From assembly GCA_020722705.1 (NCBI GenBank), contig DYKI01000011.1, positions 1 through 64,000 on the forward strand: a stretch of 64,000 bases of DNA, read 5' to 3'. This document shows, piece by piece, positions 44,265-53,019 of the stretch. The notes under the pieces are model-generated. The model made no database searches. It saw nothing but the letters and a program-made list of their open reading frames with translations, and was not told where the DNA came from. The stretch comes from Chthonomonas calidirosea (lineage in GTDB: Bacteria > Armatimonadota > Chthonomonadetes > Chthonomonadales > CAJBBX01). The translations under genes were made by a program, and so were the position numbers. Within the stretch, counting starts at the first letter, position 1. Every line of letters starts with the position of its first letter.

Positions 44265-45214
44265 TTGGTCGCTCCTCCATCGTCATTCATTGTCGGGTGT
44301 TCGGCGCCGGCGTGCCTGCGCGCCCGCGGATGGGCTCTGGCATGCACCGCCTTCATACGATCCGAGGTGACGTGCGTATATACCTGAGTTGTCGCGATGC
44401 TCGCGTGTCCCAGCAGTTCCTGTACCGACCGCAAGTCAGCGCCGTGATTCAGCAGGTGCGTTGCAAAGGTGTGACGAAGCACATGCGGCGTGATCTTCAA
44501 GCGGTCGCATGCCTGCCGGGAGTACTTGTCGAAGATGCGGCGAACTCCACGATCGGATAGGCGGTCGCCCCATCGGTTCAGGAACAGCGCCGGGCATGGT
44601 CTCTTCGCCTGTGCGGCCAGGATCGGTCGGCCTGAGGCCAGATAGGCATCCAGTGCGGCTGCTGCCGGCGCGCCGATCAGTGCGATCCGGTCTCGACCTC
44701 CCTTGCCCTCTCGGACAACGACTTCGCGGTTGTCGAGGTCTACATCTGCGCATTCAAGCTGCACGGCTTCGCCTGCGCGAATCCCGCTTGCGTAGAGCAG
44801 CTCCAGAAGCGCTCGGTCGCGCAGCCCTGCAGGTGAGCTGTCCGGCAGAGCGACTAGAGCAAGAACCTCGGCGTCCCTGAGCCACTTCGGCAGCCGCGAG
44901 CCCTTCCGCGGAGCGCGCAGCGATCGTGCCGGGTCCTCACTCACCAGGCCCGCATGAAGCGACCAGCGGAAAAACGACCGGATTGCGGCAAGCTTGCGGG
45001 CGACAGACGCCCTGGCGAGACCTCGTTCTGTGAGGTGAGCCATGAAACCGCGAAGCTGACTGGTTGTGACTGCATCGGCGTCGGCAATGCCTCTGGCTTC
45101 AAGGTACTCGGCCAACTGGGCAAGGTCCAGGGCGTAGGCTGCCAGCGTATGGGGGGAGCTTCCGCGGAGAAGCTGCCGGTACTCGATGAAGCGGTCAATG
45201 CTGTCGCTGATCAT
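44261..45214 (-). CDS. xerC: Tyrosine recombinase XerC/XerD type
   Basis: 317 residues from ATG 45214 (MISDSIDRFIEYRQLLRG); the upstream extension in the track is another frame of the eamA gene. An N-terminal SAM-like DNA-binding domain is followed by the catalytic domain with R in YASGIRAGEAVQ, HVLRHTFATHLL, GHASIATTQ and the nucleophile Tyr in TQVYTHV. It resolves chromosome dimers at dif. The xerC-hslV order matches that of Firmicutes operons, which favours a housekeeping role. It overlaps eamA by ATGA. Confidence 0.92.
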   Translation of the reverse strand: MISDSIDRFIEYRQLLRGSSPHTLAAYALDLAQLAEYLEARGIADADAVTTSQLRGFMAHLTERGLARASVARKLAAIRSFFRWSLHAGLVSEDPARSLRAPRKGSRLPKWLRDAEVLALVALPDSSPAGLRDRALLELLYASGIRAGEAVQLECADVDLDNREVVVREGKGGRDRIALIGAPAAAALDAYLASGRPILAAQAKRPCPALFLNRWGDRLSDRGVRRIFDKYSRQACDRLKITPHVLRHTFATHLLNHGADLRSVQELLGHASIATTQVYTHVTSDRMKAVHARAHPRARRHAGAEHPTMNDDGGATK

Positions 45215-46113
45215 GTCCGGCGTGCTACCGGCGTCTGTGTGGCGGCGGCTCCCGCGAGCAGAATCAGCGCAGCCCCCAGGACGGTCAGAGGCGCGATGGG
45301 CTCGCCGAAGAACACGACCCCCGCAGCGGCGGAATAGGCGATCTGAGAGAGCGTCAGCAGGACGCCCTCGGACGTGGCGATGTACCTGTAACCGTATGTC
45401 ATGAGGACCTGGGCGGCGATGCCGGCCGCCGACATGATAATGAGCAAACGCCAGCCGACAGCATCGGGCCAGACAAACGGCGTTTCGGCCATGGCCAGCA
45501 GGGACACAGGGATGCCGACGAGCGAGAAGTAGAAGAACACCGCCGAGGCGGTTTCGCCCTGTCGAAGCCGGCGGACGGCCGTAAGGGCCATGCCGGCGAG
45601 GATGCCGGAGAGCAATCCGTATCCGTCGCCGATCATGAGGGCGCCAGGCTCGGGGCGTGTCACCAGCACAACGCCCACCAACGCCGCGCAGATGCCCGCC
45701 ACTGCGTTGGGCCTGACACGTTCGCCGAGCAACATCCAGGCGAAGAGCGGGGCGAATATGATCGAGGTCATGTTCAGAAGAACGGCCTTGGTCAGGGTCG
45801 TGTAGCGTATGGAGAGGAAGTAGGCGTACACGGCGAGGCCGCCGCTCAGACCTCGCCACAGAAGCCCCAGCCGGTCTTTGCCCAGAAGGGATGCAGACGG
45901 CACGAACGCCAGCGGAGCCATCACCAGAGCGCCGAACGCGAAACGCGCCAGCGTGATCTCACCCGTCGGCAATGGCCGCGTCCTTGACGGATCCGAGAGC
46001 ATCTTGGTGGTCACGGTCATGACGGCGAACAGCATGGCAGCCAACACCATGGCGGCCACCGCCAGCCCGCGGCGGGGCATGTCGGTGTCGGCATGATGAG
46101 GGCCATGTGTCAC
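45211..46113 (-). CDS. EamA/DMT-family transporter
   Basis: A 300-residue protein with ten spans arranged as two EamA repeats: MVLAAMLFAVMTVTTKML in the first and LVGIPVSLLAMAE to FFGEPIAPLTVLGAALILLAG in the second. GEPIAPLTVLGAALI is the usual family ending. It exports metabolites or amino acids; the substrate is unknown. The start is GTG 46113, which overlaps the upstream peptidase gene by GTGA; an ATG at 46106 is out of frame. Its place inside a cell-division operon looks incidental. Confidence 0.87.
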   Translation of the reverse strand: MTHGPHHADTDMPRRGLAVAAMVLAAMLFAVMTVTTKMLSDPSRTRPLPTGEITLARFAFGALVMAPLAFVPSASLLGKDRLGLLWRGLSGGLAVYAYFLSIRYTTLTKAVLLNMTSIIFAPLFAWMLLGERVRPNAVAGICAALVGVVLVTRPEPGALMIGDGYGLLSGILAGMALTAVRRLRQGETASAVFFYFSLVGIPVSLLAMAETPFVWPDAVGWRLLIIMSAAGIAAQVLMTYGYRYIATSEGVLLTLSQIAYSAAAGVVFFGEPIAPLTVLGAALILLAGAAATQTPVARRT

Positions 46114-47276
46114 CTGGGATTGACCGGCGTTCCGTTGTGGCGGACTTCGAAGTGAAGGTGCGGGCCTGTTGCCAGACCCGTGCTGCCAACGCGCGCAATC
46201 GGATGACCCTGGGGCACAACGCGCCCTTCGGATACAAGGAGCGCCGAGCAGTGAGCGTACAGCGTTGTCACACCGCCACCGTGGTCGAGTATGACCGTAT
46301 TGCCATACCCGCGCATGTATGATGCCATGATCACCTCGCCCCGAGCGGCAGCGCGGATCGTGGAGCCGTACGGGGCTCCGAAGTCAACTCCGGTGTGCAT
46401 GCGCCGTCGGTGGAGTATCGGATGGTATCTCATACCGAACGGTGATGTGATGGGCCCTGAGACCGGGCGTATGAAGCGCCCGGTCCACGGGCGAAGCATA
46501 CGGGCTCGCCCACTGGGCGTGCGTTGGAGGGCACGAATCCGAGCCTCTATGGATCGTGATGCCTCCTCAAGGACGTCCAGGGCCTCTTCCAGTTCGGCGC
46601 GCTCGCAGCGCACGTCATGCAGCAGGTCGCGCTTCCGGTCAACATCCGCACGGTAGCTCTGACGATCAACGATTAGCCTGGCCTGGAGACTCCGAAGCTG
46701 CGCCGCCTGCAGACGCGCCTTTTCACGATCCCGTTGGAGCTGGCGCTCGTCAGCCTTGATGGAGGCGATCAGGCGCATGTCGGAGTCGACGACGCGCTCG
46801 ACGTAGTAGCTCCGGGTCATGTAGTCGTGCATGCTTCTGGAGTTGAGCAGCACGTGCACCATGCCGTTTCGGCCTTCCTGGTACGTCTGGCGAACACGGC
46901 AGGCCAGGACCCGTCGCCGTCCCGCCAGCCGCCGTTCGGTCTCGGCAATGCGGTTTCGGAGGATTTCCTGCTGGCGCGTCAGGAAGGCGATGCGGGCTTG
47001 TGTGTCTTCGAGCCGATCCTCAGTGGATAGTAGCCGATCCTCTACGGCCTCGATCTGGCCCGTGATGCGCCGTTCCTGCTTCTTGACCGTCCGGATTTGG
47101 CTGCGCTTCCGTGCGATGCCGGCTTTGATGGATCGCAAGCTCGTCTTGAGAGCGGCCGCCGACCTTGGTGCGGCGTTTCTGGGCGCGGCGGACACACGGA
47201 GGCAGCACGTCCCCACGGCAAAGCCGAGAGCCGTTGCAGCGAGTGCGATCCGAGCGAGCGTGCGTGTTGCCTTCAC
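46110..47276 (-). CDS. EnvC-like murein hydrolase activator / M23 peptidase
   Basis: A 388-residue exported protein. A signal peptide (about residues 1-31) precedes a long coiled coil (about 40-250) rich in Arg, Glu and Leu, then a LytM/M23 domain (about 270-388). Zinc ligands appear intact: HTGVDFGAPYG and the final GPHLHFEV, so it may cut peptidoglycan itself, unlike E. coli EnvC, which is degenerate. It lies directly after ftsX (ATGA overlap), so FtsEX probably controls it across the membrane. Confidence 0.9.
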   Translation of the reverse strand: MKATRTLARIALAATALGFAVGTCCLRVSAAPRNAAPRSAAALKTSLRSIKAGIARKRSQIRTVKKQERRITGQIEAVEDRLLSTEDRLEDTQARIAFLTRQQEILRNRIAETERRLAGRRRVLACRVRQTYQEGRNGMVHVLLNSRSMHDYMTRSYYVERVVDSDMRLIASIKADERQLQRDREKARLQAAQLRSLQARLIVDRQSYRADVDRKRDLLHDVRCERAELEEALDVLEEASRSIEARIRALQRTPSGRARMLRPWTGRFIRPVSGPITSPFGMRYHPILHRRRMHTGVDFGAPYGSTIRAAARGEVIMASYMRGYGNTVILDHGGGVTTLYAHCSALLVSEGRVVPQGHPIARVGSTGLATGPHLHFEVRHNGTPVNPR

Positions 47277-48169
47277 TTCAGGAACCGTCGTATGGCGAGG
47301 GCGCTGGTCCCGAGCCCAAGCAGCGCCCCGACGCTCAACATGATACCCACGACGATGCCAACACCGGGCGCCGGGGGCATCATCTCGGTGAACGGGGTCT
47401 GAAAACGCATCACGTACTGCGACGACTGCGACGCAGCAAAGAGCAGGATGCCGGCGGCAATCGCCGCGCCGACGATGCCATGGAACAGCCCTTCCAGGAT
47501 GATCGGCAGCCGAATGAAAGCCGGAGTGGCGCCGACAAGCCGCATGATGGCGATGGCATCCTTCCGGGCGATCAGCGTCAGTCGGAGTGTGTTCTGCACT
47601 ACCATGCTCGTCGCGAGAAGCATGAGGAAGGCCAGCACGCCGCCAACGTTGCGTACGAGCGTGGATGTTGCCAGCAGACGCTCGACCATATCAACCTCGG
47701 AGCGGACCGTCTCGATCTCCGGGAAGCGGCGCTGGTCGGCGAGGGCAGCAGCGACTGACCGTGTGTTGGCCGCAGAGGTTAGCCGTACATCAATGCGATC
47801 GGGCAGGGGATTCGTGCCCCCAAGGGCCGCGACGATCTGCATTCCCCGCTTGGCGTCCTGACGTTTCATCTCCTCCAGCGCCTGTTCCCGAGTCACCAGG
47901 TTGGCCGATGCGACCCCGCGTATGAGCGCCACGCGGTGGCATGCGTCCTTCACATCGGGACGAGGCGTTTCCAGTCGAAAGAACGCTGTAATGTGAAAGC
48001 GCTCGGGCTGTGCGTTGACGAACTGGTGCATGCGGTACAGGAGATAGGACGCTCCGCCGAACACCGCGAGCGAAATCGCGACTGTCGAAAGAGCCGTGAC
48101 GGACATCAGCCCGTTCCGTCGGATGCTCTTGCCGGCTTCCTCGATCAGGAATGCGAGTGAGCTCAGCAT
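47273..48169 (-). CDS. ftsX: Cell division protein FtsX
   Basis: A 298-residue membrane protein with an N-terminal span (TALSTVAISLAVFGGASYLLY), a large extracellular loop (about residues 50-160) and three C-terminal spans. The loop carries VALIRGVASANLVTREQALEEM, typical of FtsX. With FtsE it forms an ABC-like complex that activates peptidoglycan hydrolases through EnvC-type partners. It overlaps ftsE upstream by 7 bases and the EnvC-like gene downstream by 4. Confidence 0.93.
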   Translation of the reverse strand: MLSSLAFLIEEAGKSIRRNGLMSVTALSTVAISLAVFGGASYLLYRMHQFVNAQPERFHITAFFRLETPRPDVKDACHRVALIRGVASANLVTREQALEEMKRQDAKRGMQIVAALGGTNPLPDRIDVRLTSAANTRSVAAALADQRRFPEIETVRSEVDMVERLLATSTLVRNVGGVLAFLMLLATSMVVQNTLRLTLIARKDAIAIMRLVGATPAFIRLPIILEGLFHGIVGAAIAAGILLFAASQSSQYVMRFQTPFTEMMPPAPGVGIVVGIMLSVGALLGLGTSALAIRRFLK

Positions 48170-48864
48170 CCGTCCGCGGCCTCGCCTGCGTCGTAGCGTC
48201 CCATCTTGTCGTCTCTGACGATCCTGCCGAACTCGATTTGGACGACACGGCGAGCTTCATGGTCCACCATATGTTTGTCGTGTGTCGAAACCACCACCGT
48301 GGTGCCTCGCTCGTTGATCCGATAGAGTATTTCGGCGATGCCCAGAGAGGTTTCGGGATCAAGCATGCCTGTCGGCTCATCCGCCAGAAAGAGCTGGGGA
48401 TCGTTCACCAACGCGCGAGCGATGGCAACCCGTTGCCGTTCTCCCCCGGACAACTGCTCGGGAAACGCATCTGGGCGATGGATGACGCCCACCAGTTCGA
48501 GCATGTCGGCGACCCTGCGCTTGATCTCGCGACGCCCGGCCCCAACGACTCGCATCGCAAAGGCGACATTCTCGAAAACGTTGCGGTCCTGAAGCAGCCC
48601 AAAGTCCTGGGCGACGACCCCAAGCGAACGACGGAACCGCGGCACATCCGCAGGGCGCATTCGATGGAGACTTCGGCCTGCAACGGTTACCGTTCCTGTC
48701 GTGACAGGCACGTCGCAGTAGAGAACCCTTAGGAGCGTGGATTTACCGGCGCCGGTCGCGCCCACAACGAAGACGAACTCACCCTTGCCAATGTGCAAAG
48801 TGACGTCTCGTAGAGCATTGCGCTCGCCGCCATAGGTGACGTTAACGTTCTGAAGCTCGATCAT
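48163..48864 (-). CDS. ftsE: Cell division ATP-binding protein FtsE
   Basis: 233 residues from ATG 48864 ([18 protein letters not shown]); the longer track start is not needed. The ABC ATPase motifs are Walker [10 protein letters not shown], signature [15 protein letters not shown], Walker [14 protein letters not shown] and the switch His in [12 protein letters not shown]. It powers the FtsX permease-like subunit during division. It is first in the minus-strand operon, with a recognisable promoter about 55 bases upstream. Confidence 0.95.
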   Translation of the reverse strand: MIELQNVNVTYGGERNALRDVTLHIGKGEFVFVVGATGAGKSTLLRVLYCDVPVTTGTVTVAGRSLHRMRPADVPRFRRSLGVVAQDFGLLQDRNVFENVAFAMRVVGAGRREIKRRVADMLELVGVIHRPDAFPEQLSGGERQRVAIARALVNDPQLFLADEPTGMLDPETSLGIAEILYRINERGTTVVVSTHDKHMVDHEARRVVQIEFGRIVRDDKMGRYDAGEAADGC

Positions 48865-48918
48865 TATCCGGGTGAGCCCCGACGCATGGATGCCCATGGC
48901 CGGCCTTCAGCCGTCGCC

Positions 48919-48948
48919 ATTTAACCATCCGCCTGAGGGCCAAGTCAA
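48919..48948 (-). promoter_or_regulatory. Promoter of the ftsEX operon
   Basis: On the minus strand, TTGACT (48948-48943), an 18-base spacer and TTAAAT (48924-48919). The leader to the ftsE start would be about 48 nt. The rest of the ftsE-ybeY gap shows no clear plus-strand promoter. Confidence 0.6.
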
Positions 48949-49084
48949 GGATGATCGGGCCTGAGGCGTCTGGTATCCTAATGCATCGTGGAATCAAGTT
49001 TCGAGTGCAGCGGCGCCGGCGCCGCGTGTTTCGATCGCCGAGTGCGCATCCGGCGCTCGCTGGGACGGTTTCCGTGACACACCG

Positions 49085-49543
49085 ATGAGCGTAGAAGTGC
49101 GTCGGGCGCACCCAAGACACATCCGTACCCGGCAGCTACGGAGGGCATTGCGGAGGCTCCTCGAGACGGAAGGGATGGGGCAAGCTGAAGTCAGCGTATT
49201 GCTCACCGACGATGAGACCGTTCACCGGCTCAACAGATCGTACAGAGGACACGACAAACCGACCGACGTGCTGTCTTTCTCGTTGCGCGAGCAGGGGGCC
49301 GGTGAGCCGCAGTATGTGAAGCTCGGTCTCGAAACCGAGGCGCTCGGTGACATCGTGATTTCGGTTGATACGGCAGAGCAGCAGGCGCGCGCTGTGGGGG
49401 TCAGCCTCGAACACGAGGTAACCCATCTCGCGCTGCATGGGGCATTGCACCTGCTGGGCTACACTGATGATACAGAAGAGGGCCTCGCGCTGATGGAGCA
49501 CAAAGCCGGAGCGATCCAGGCCGCGAGTGACGGTCCTGCCTGA
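49085..49543 (+). CDS. ybeY: Endoribonuclease YbeY
   Basis: A 152-residue protein. N-terminal half VLLTDDETVHRLNRSYRGHDKPTDVLSFSLRE is the conserved block, and GDIVISVDTAEQQA follows. The metal motif HEVTHLALHGALHLLGYTDD keeps the first two His, but the third (GYDH in most) is replaced, with Asp in its place. It processes rRNA 3' ends and takes part in ribosome quality control. It heads a plus-strand operon with the lipid kinase and CorC genes, a frequent grouping. Confidence 0.9.
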   Translation: MSVEVRRAHPRHIRTRQLRRALRRLLETEGMGQAEVSVLLTDDETVHRLNRSYRGHDKPTDVLSFSLREQGAGEPQYVKLGLETEALGDIVISVDTAEQQARAVGVSLEHEVTHLALHGALHLLGYTDDTEEGLALMEHKAGAIQAASDGPA

Positions 49544-50376
49544 TGAGCGCCCACTCACCTAACGCAAGCTTCAAGTTCGCCGTAGAAGGTGTGCTGCACT
49601 GCTTCCGCACGCAGCGGCACATGCAGCTTCATTTCCTCATGCTCGTGCTGGTACTCGTCAGCGGGCTGATGCTGGCCCTCGACCCGCGCGACATGGTGCT
49701 TCTCCTCTTCGCCATCACCCTGGTCATTGCCATGGAGTTGGTCAACTCGGCGATCGAGGCCGTCGTTGACATGGTTGCCGCCTCGTACAGCGCTCCAGCG
49801 AAGCTGGCGAAGGACATTGCAGCAGGCGGCGTCCTCATCGCTTCGGTCAACGCCGTCATCAGCGGCATCGTTATCTTCTTTGGCGCCACACCCCCACGGC
49901 TCGAAGCAGCTCTCAGGGGCGAGGCGCAGACCCCGGACCTGACGGTTGTGTTGGCTGTCGGGGTACTCGTCATGGCTACGCTGGTCATCATGACCAAGGT
50001 TCTGACCGGGCGAGCCAATCCCGATCTGCTGCGCGGCGGCATCGTTAGCGGGCATGCTGCGATCGGGTTCTTTCTGGCAATGACGATAGTGTTCACGAGT
50101 GGGGATCGGCTGGTGGGCCTGCTGGCGCTCGCGCTTGCCGGCCTTGTCGCTCAGAGCAGGGTTGATGCTGGGATTCACACCATCCAGCAAGTGGTATTGG
50201 GAGCCGTGCTGGCGGTCTTTCTGACTGCCTCCGTCTATTGGGTGATGCCTCGCGTCCGTGCGTTTCTGATCCGGAATGCGGCGCAGCAGCCGACGGCAGC
50301 GGTCGCTCCGTGCCCTGAGGGCGCCGATCTCAACGGAGGATTTGTTGGACGAATCAGATTGCGAACCTCAACGTAG
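49543..50376 (+). CDS. Undecaprenol/diacylglycerol kinase fused to a PAP2-like phosphatase domain
   Basis: A 277-residue membrane protein. Residues 1-115 are DgkA-like, with AMELVNSAIEAVVDMV and APAKLAKDIAAGGVLI. Residues 130-260 are PAP2-like: KVLTGRANP (first motif), SGHAAIGF (second) and SRVDAGIHTIQQVVLG (third), where the usual Asp after the His is Gln. Together they would phosphorylate undecaprenol and also dephosphorylate the pyrophosphate, recycling the carrier lipid for cell wall synthesis. The ATG at 49543 shares its A with the ybeY stop. Confidence 0.88.
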   Translation: MSAHSPNASFKFAVEGVLHCFRTQRHMQLHFLMLVLVLVSGLMLALDPRDMVLLLFAITLVIAMELVNSAIEAVVDMVAASYSAPAKLAKDIAAGGVLIASVNAVISGIVIFFGATPPRLEAALRGEAQTPDLTVVLAVGVLVMATLVIMTKVLTGRANPDLLRGGIVSGHAAIGFFLAMTIVFTSGDRLVGLLALALAGLVAQSRVDAGIHTIQQVVLGAVLAVFLTASVYWVMPRVRAFLIRNAAQQPTAAVAPCPEGADLNGGFVGRIRLRTST

Positions 50377-51874
50377 CCGCGGGTCGGCGTTCCTCTTGGG
50401 CTCGCTGGCCCTGATCGTGTGCGCGGCCTCTCGCGCAACTGCGCAGACCGGATCGCATGGACCCGACATGCCGTCGGGACGGATGTGGACCGACATGCTC
50501 CTCGTCGTCGCGCTCGTTCTGGTGAACGGCCTGTTCTCGATGGCGGAAGCAGCGTTCCTGACCGTTAGGCGTACCAGGATTGAGCAACTGGTCGAGGAGG
50601 GTAACAGGTCAGCCAAGATTGTCGCAGGCATGCTGGCCCAGCCCACGAGAACCCTTGCCACCATACAGGTCGGCATCACCTTCATCGCATTGTTTACCGG
50701 CGGCGCCGCTGCCGACAGCGCCGTCGAGCCGCTCAGCGCTTGGGTGAGCGGCATGGCGCATGGCTCCCTATCGCCCGCCTTCATTCAGGCGCTCTCGTTT
50801 GTCACCGTGATGGCCGTTGTTACGTTTGTCACGCTCGTCTTGGGCGAGATCACGCCAAAGAGCCTGGCCGTCCAACGTGCCGAGTCCATCGTGCTTGCAT
50901 CTGCCCACCCGCTCCGTCTGGTGGAGGCGCTGACATCCCCGGTAGTGACAGTCGTGGCTCGTGTTTCGGATGTCATGGTGCGCCCGTTCGGCGGAAGGGC
51001 GACGTTCCATCCGACTGCCATGAGCGAGGAAGAGCTCAAGCTGATGGTGGAGCAGTCGGAGGAGTACGGTGTGATCGAGCCGCAAGAGAAGGAGATGATC
51101 CACTCGATCTTCGAGTTCAGCGACACTCCTGTACGGCGCGTCATGACTCCTCGACTGGACATTACGGCGGTTTCCGTTGACACGCCCGTTCTGGCTGTGC
51201 TTGGCGTGGTCAAGGAGTCCGGTCATTCACGACTGCCGGTGTACGACGGCGACCTCGATCAGATCGTTGGCATCGTCCATGTCAAGGATGCCATTGACCA
51301 CCTCATTGATCCGACCGAGATGGGTGCGCAAGCCGCAATGTCGGATCGCGGCACGCTCGAGGCGCGCTCACTCATGCGCCCGGCCTATTTCGTCCCCGAC
51401 AGCAAGCGTGTAGACGATCTGCTGGCCGACCTCCGCCGCAACAAGAGCCACATCGCCGTCGTGCGTGATGAATACGGCACCGTAGTGGGCATTGTCACCA
51501 TCGAGGACCTTCTTGAGGAGATTGTCGGAGAGATCCAGGACGAGTACGATCTGGAGGAACCTGAGATCACGCAGCTCGATTCCTCAACGATGATCGTGGA
51601 CGCGCGCATGACCGTCGCCGACTTCAACGACCGCATGGGCACCGAACTGCCTGTTGAGGAAGCAGACACGCTGGGCGGGTTCGTTTTCGGCCTCCTGGGA
51701 CACCAGCCCGAGGAAAGCGAGGAGGTGAAATGGTCCGGCTTCTCGTTCAGGGTCGAGACCACCGACGGGCGTCGCGTCCAGAAGCTGCGCGTAACGCGCC
51801 TGCCCGAGCCGGTGGCGGCGCCGCAGGATGACACACCGCCTAACCACGACGGAAGCCAGGAGACTGCCGCATGA
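50345..51874 (+). CDS. CNNM/CBS-domain membrane protein (CorC/HlyC family)
   Basis: About 509 residues from a TTG at 50345, placed after CGGAGGA (50334-50340); no ATG fits. A first hydrophobic stretch (FLLGSLALIVCAASRATA) looks like a signal peptide, then a CNNM (DUF21) domain with three to four spans (MLLVVALVLVNGLFSMAEAAFLTVRRTRIEQL). It is followed by two CBS domains (RVMTPRLDITAVS, SHIAVVRDEYGTVVGIVTIEDLLEEIVGEI) and a C-terminal CorC domain. Such proteins are linked to Mg2+ or other cation efflux. It overlaps the lipid kinase end by 32 bases. Confidence 0.88.
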   Translation: MDESDCEPQRSRGSAFLLGSLALIVCAASRATAQTGSHGPDMPSGRMWTDMLLVVALVLVNGLFSMAEAAFLTVRRTRIEQLVEEGNRSAKIVAGMLAQPTRTLATIQVGITFIALFTGGAAADSAVEPLSAWVSGMAHGSLSPAFIQALSFVTVMAVVTFVTLVLGEITPKSLAVQRAESIVLASAHPLRLVEALTSPVVTVVARVSDVMVRPFGGRATFHPTAMSEEELKLMVEQSEEYGVIEPQEKEMIHSIFEFSDTPVRRVMTPRLDITAVSVDTPVLAVLGVVKESGHSRLPVYDGDLDQIVGIVHVKDAIDHLIDPTEMGAQAAMSDRGTLEARSLMRPAYFVPDSKRVDDLLADLRRNKSHIAVVRDEYGTVVGIVTIEDLLEEIVGEIQDEYDLEEPEITQLDSSTMIVDARMTVADFNDRMGTELPVEEADTLGGFVFGLLGHQPEESEEVKWSGFSFRVETTDGRRVQKLRVTRLPEPVAAPQDDTPPNHDGSQETAA

Positions 51875-52404
51875 GCTATGACAACGGTCCAGAGGGTGTC
51901 GGCTATGGAGCGCGGCGAGGGAGCTCGGTATGGCGCTGGACTGCCATCGCTGCACTCGTCGCTGCGGCGGCGGCATATGGCTATTGGCGCTACGTCTATT
52001 ACCCGAGGACGCCGCAGTATGCTCTACGTGAGTTTCTGGACGCGGCAAAGAATCACGATTACGAGACGGCGTATGGTCGCCTCCATATCACGTCGCCGCT
52101 GAAGCTGGTTGTGCCCTCCGCAAGGGCGCTGGAAACATTCGCCGAGAACGCAGGGGGGCTGATCCCGCAACTGGTCAGCTACCGGCTGGGCAAAGTGGAG
52201 CAGACCGCCGAAGGGGTCCGTATCATGACCATGCTGACTACCGAAGACACGACGGGCGAGGCTCAGCAGGCGCGGACGGACGTCACGGAGGTGTCCATCG
52301 AGCTCCGGCAGGTGGACAACACGTGGAAGGTGGATGCCGGCTGGGCGATGAGGGAAATGGTCAAGCGGGGCGGGACCGACCTGTTACGGTCTTTGTTCCG
52401 ATGA
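51871..52404 (+). CDS. Membrane-anchored protein with an NTF2-like domain
   Basis: A 177-residue protein with one N-terminal span (WTAIAALVAAAAAYGYWRYVYY), so most of it lies outside the membrane. The soluble part (YALREFLDAAKNHDYETAYGRLHITSP, then a beta-rich stretch ending IELRQVDNTWKVDAGW) resembles DUF4878/NTF2-like folds. It overlaps the CorC gene by ATGA. Its last 21 bases overlap tail to tail with the next minus-strand gene, which encodes a protein of similar layout. Function unknown. Confidence 0.7.
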   Translation: MSYDNGPEGVGYGARRGSSVWRWTAIAALVAAAAAYGYWRYVYYPRTPQYALREFLDAAKNHDYETAYGRLHITSPLKLVVPSARALETFAENAGGLIPQLVSYRLGKVEQTAEGVRIMTMLTTEDTTGEAQQARTDVTEVSIELRQVDNTWKVDAGWAMREMVKRGGTDLLRSLFR

Positions 52405-53019
52405 CCCGTCTGCCGGAGACGGCGGCTCAGCGCTGAGCGGAGGGGCGGGTTTGCTGTCCGTGAACTCAGCGATGACACGCCACTTGTCGGCTCGACGGTG
52501 AAGCACAAGCTGAGCAAGTACATCTCCTGTCTGACGATTCGGTGCGGGTCGTACAACGAACACGACCGATGCCGTATCACCTCCGATGAACTGGATGCTT
52601 GCCTGGTCGAACACGATCAGCACGTTGGCTGCAATGCGCTTGCGCTCATCGTCGGTCAGCTTGGCGCTCTGACGTCGGCGGTTGACCTCGGCCACGATGG
52701 AACGCAACGACTTCTCGTCCCTGAGTGTGCCTGAGCCGTTGCGGACCGAGTAGAACGGAAACCCTACGGCCTCGACGCACATCGTCTCATCGCCGAGAAC
52801 CATCCCGGCGTAGTAGCGGAACGCTGCCTGCCTGATCTGCTTCTCGTCCTGCTCCGGTGTGAGTTGCCGAGCAGGCATGCCGGCACTCAGCCACAGGCCC
52901 GCTGCGCACGTCAAACCCACAACGATCGCCGCCGTGAGTGCGGTCGGTCGCCAGGATCGTCGAGCATGATCGGACGCCGGTGACGCGCCCGCATCACGGA
53001 CCCGATCAGCCCACGTCAT
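52384..53019 (-). CDS. Membrane-anchored protein of unknown function
   Basis: 211 residues from ATG 53019 (MTWADRVRDAGASP), overlapping the trkA end by 14 bases; the track's longer start is within trkA. It has one span (LTAAIVVGLTCAAGLWLSAG) and an extracytoplasmic domain starting LTPEQDEKQIRQAAFRYYAGMVLGDE and ending LVLHRRADKWRVIAEF, again like an NTF2 or lumazine-binding fold, with a Pro-rich tail. It resembles the convergent neighbour in plan, though not clearly in sequence. Probably co-transcribed with the TrkA genes. Confidence 0.65.
   Translation of the reverse strand: MTWADRVRDAGASPASDHARRSWRPTALTAAIVVGLTCAAGLWLSAGMPARQLTPEQDEKQIRQAAFRYYAGMVLGDETMCVEAVGFPFYSVRNGSGTLRDEKSLRSIVAEVNRRRQSAKLTDDERKRIAANVLIVFDQASIQFIGGDTASVVFVVRPAPNRQTGDVLAQLVLHRRADKWRVIAEFTDSKPAPPLSAEPPSPADGSSEQRP

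Noticed and set aside
44261-45214. Treating the tyrosine recombinase as part of a mobile element
   Set aside because: It sits in a housekeeping operon with ftsEX and hslV, has no flanking repeats or cargo, and has the XerC length and motifs.
48980-49078. A short Arg-rich frame (about 31 codons) before ybeY
   Set aside because: No ribosome binding site, no similarity recognised, and composition fits chance in GC-rich DNA.
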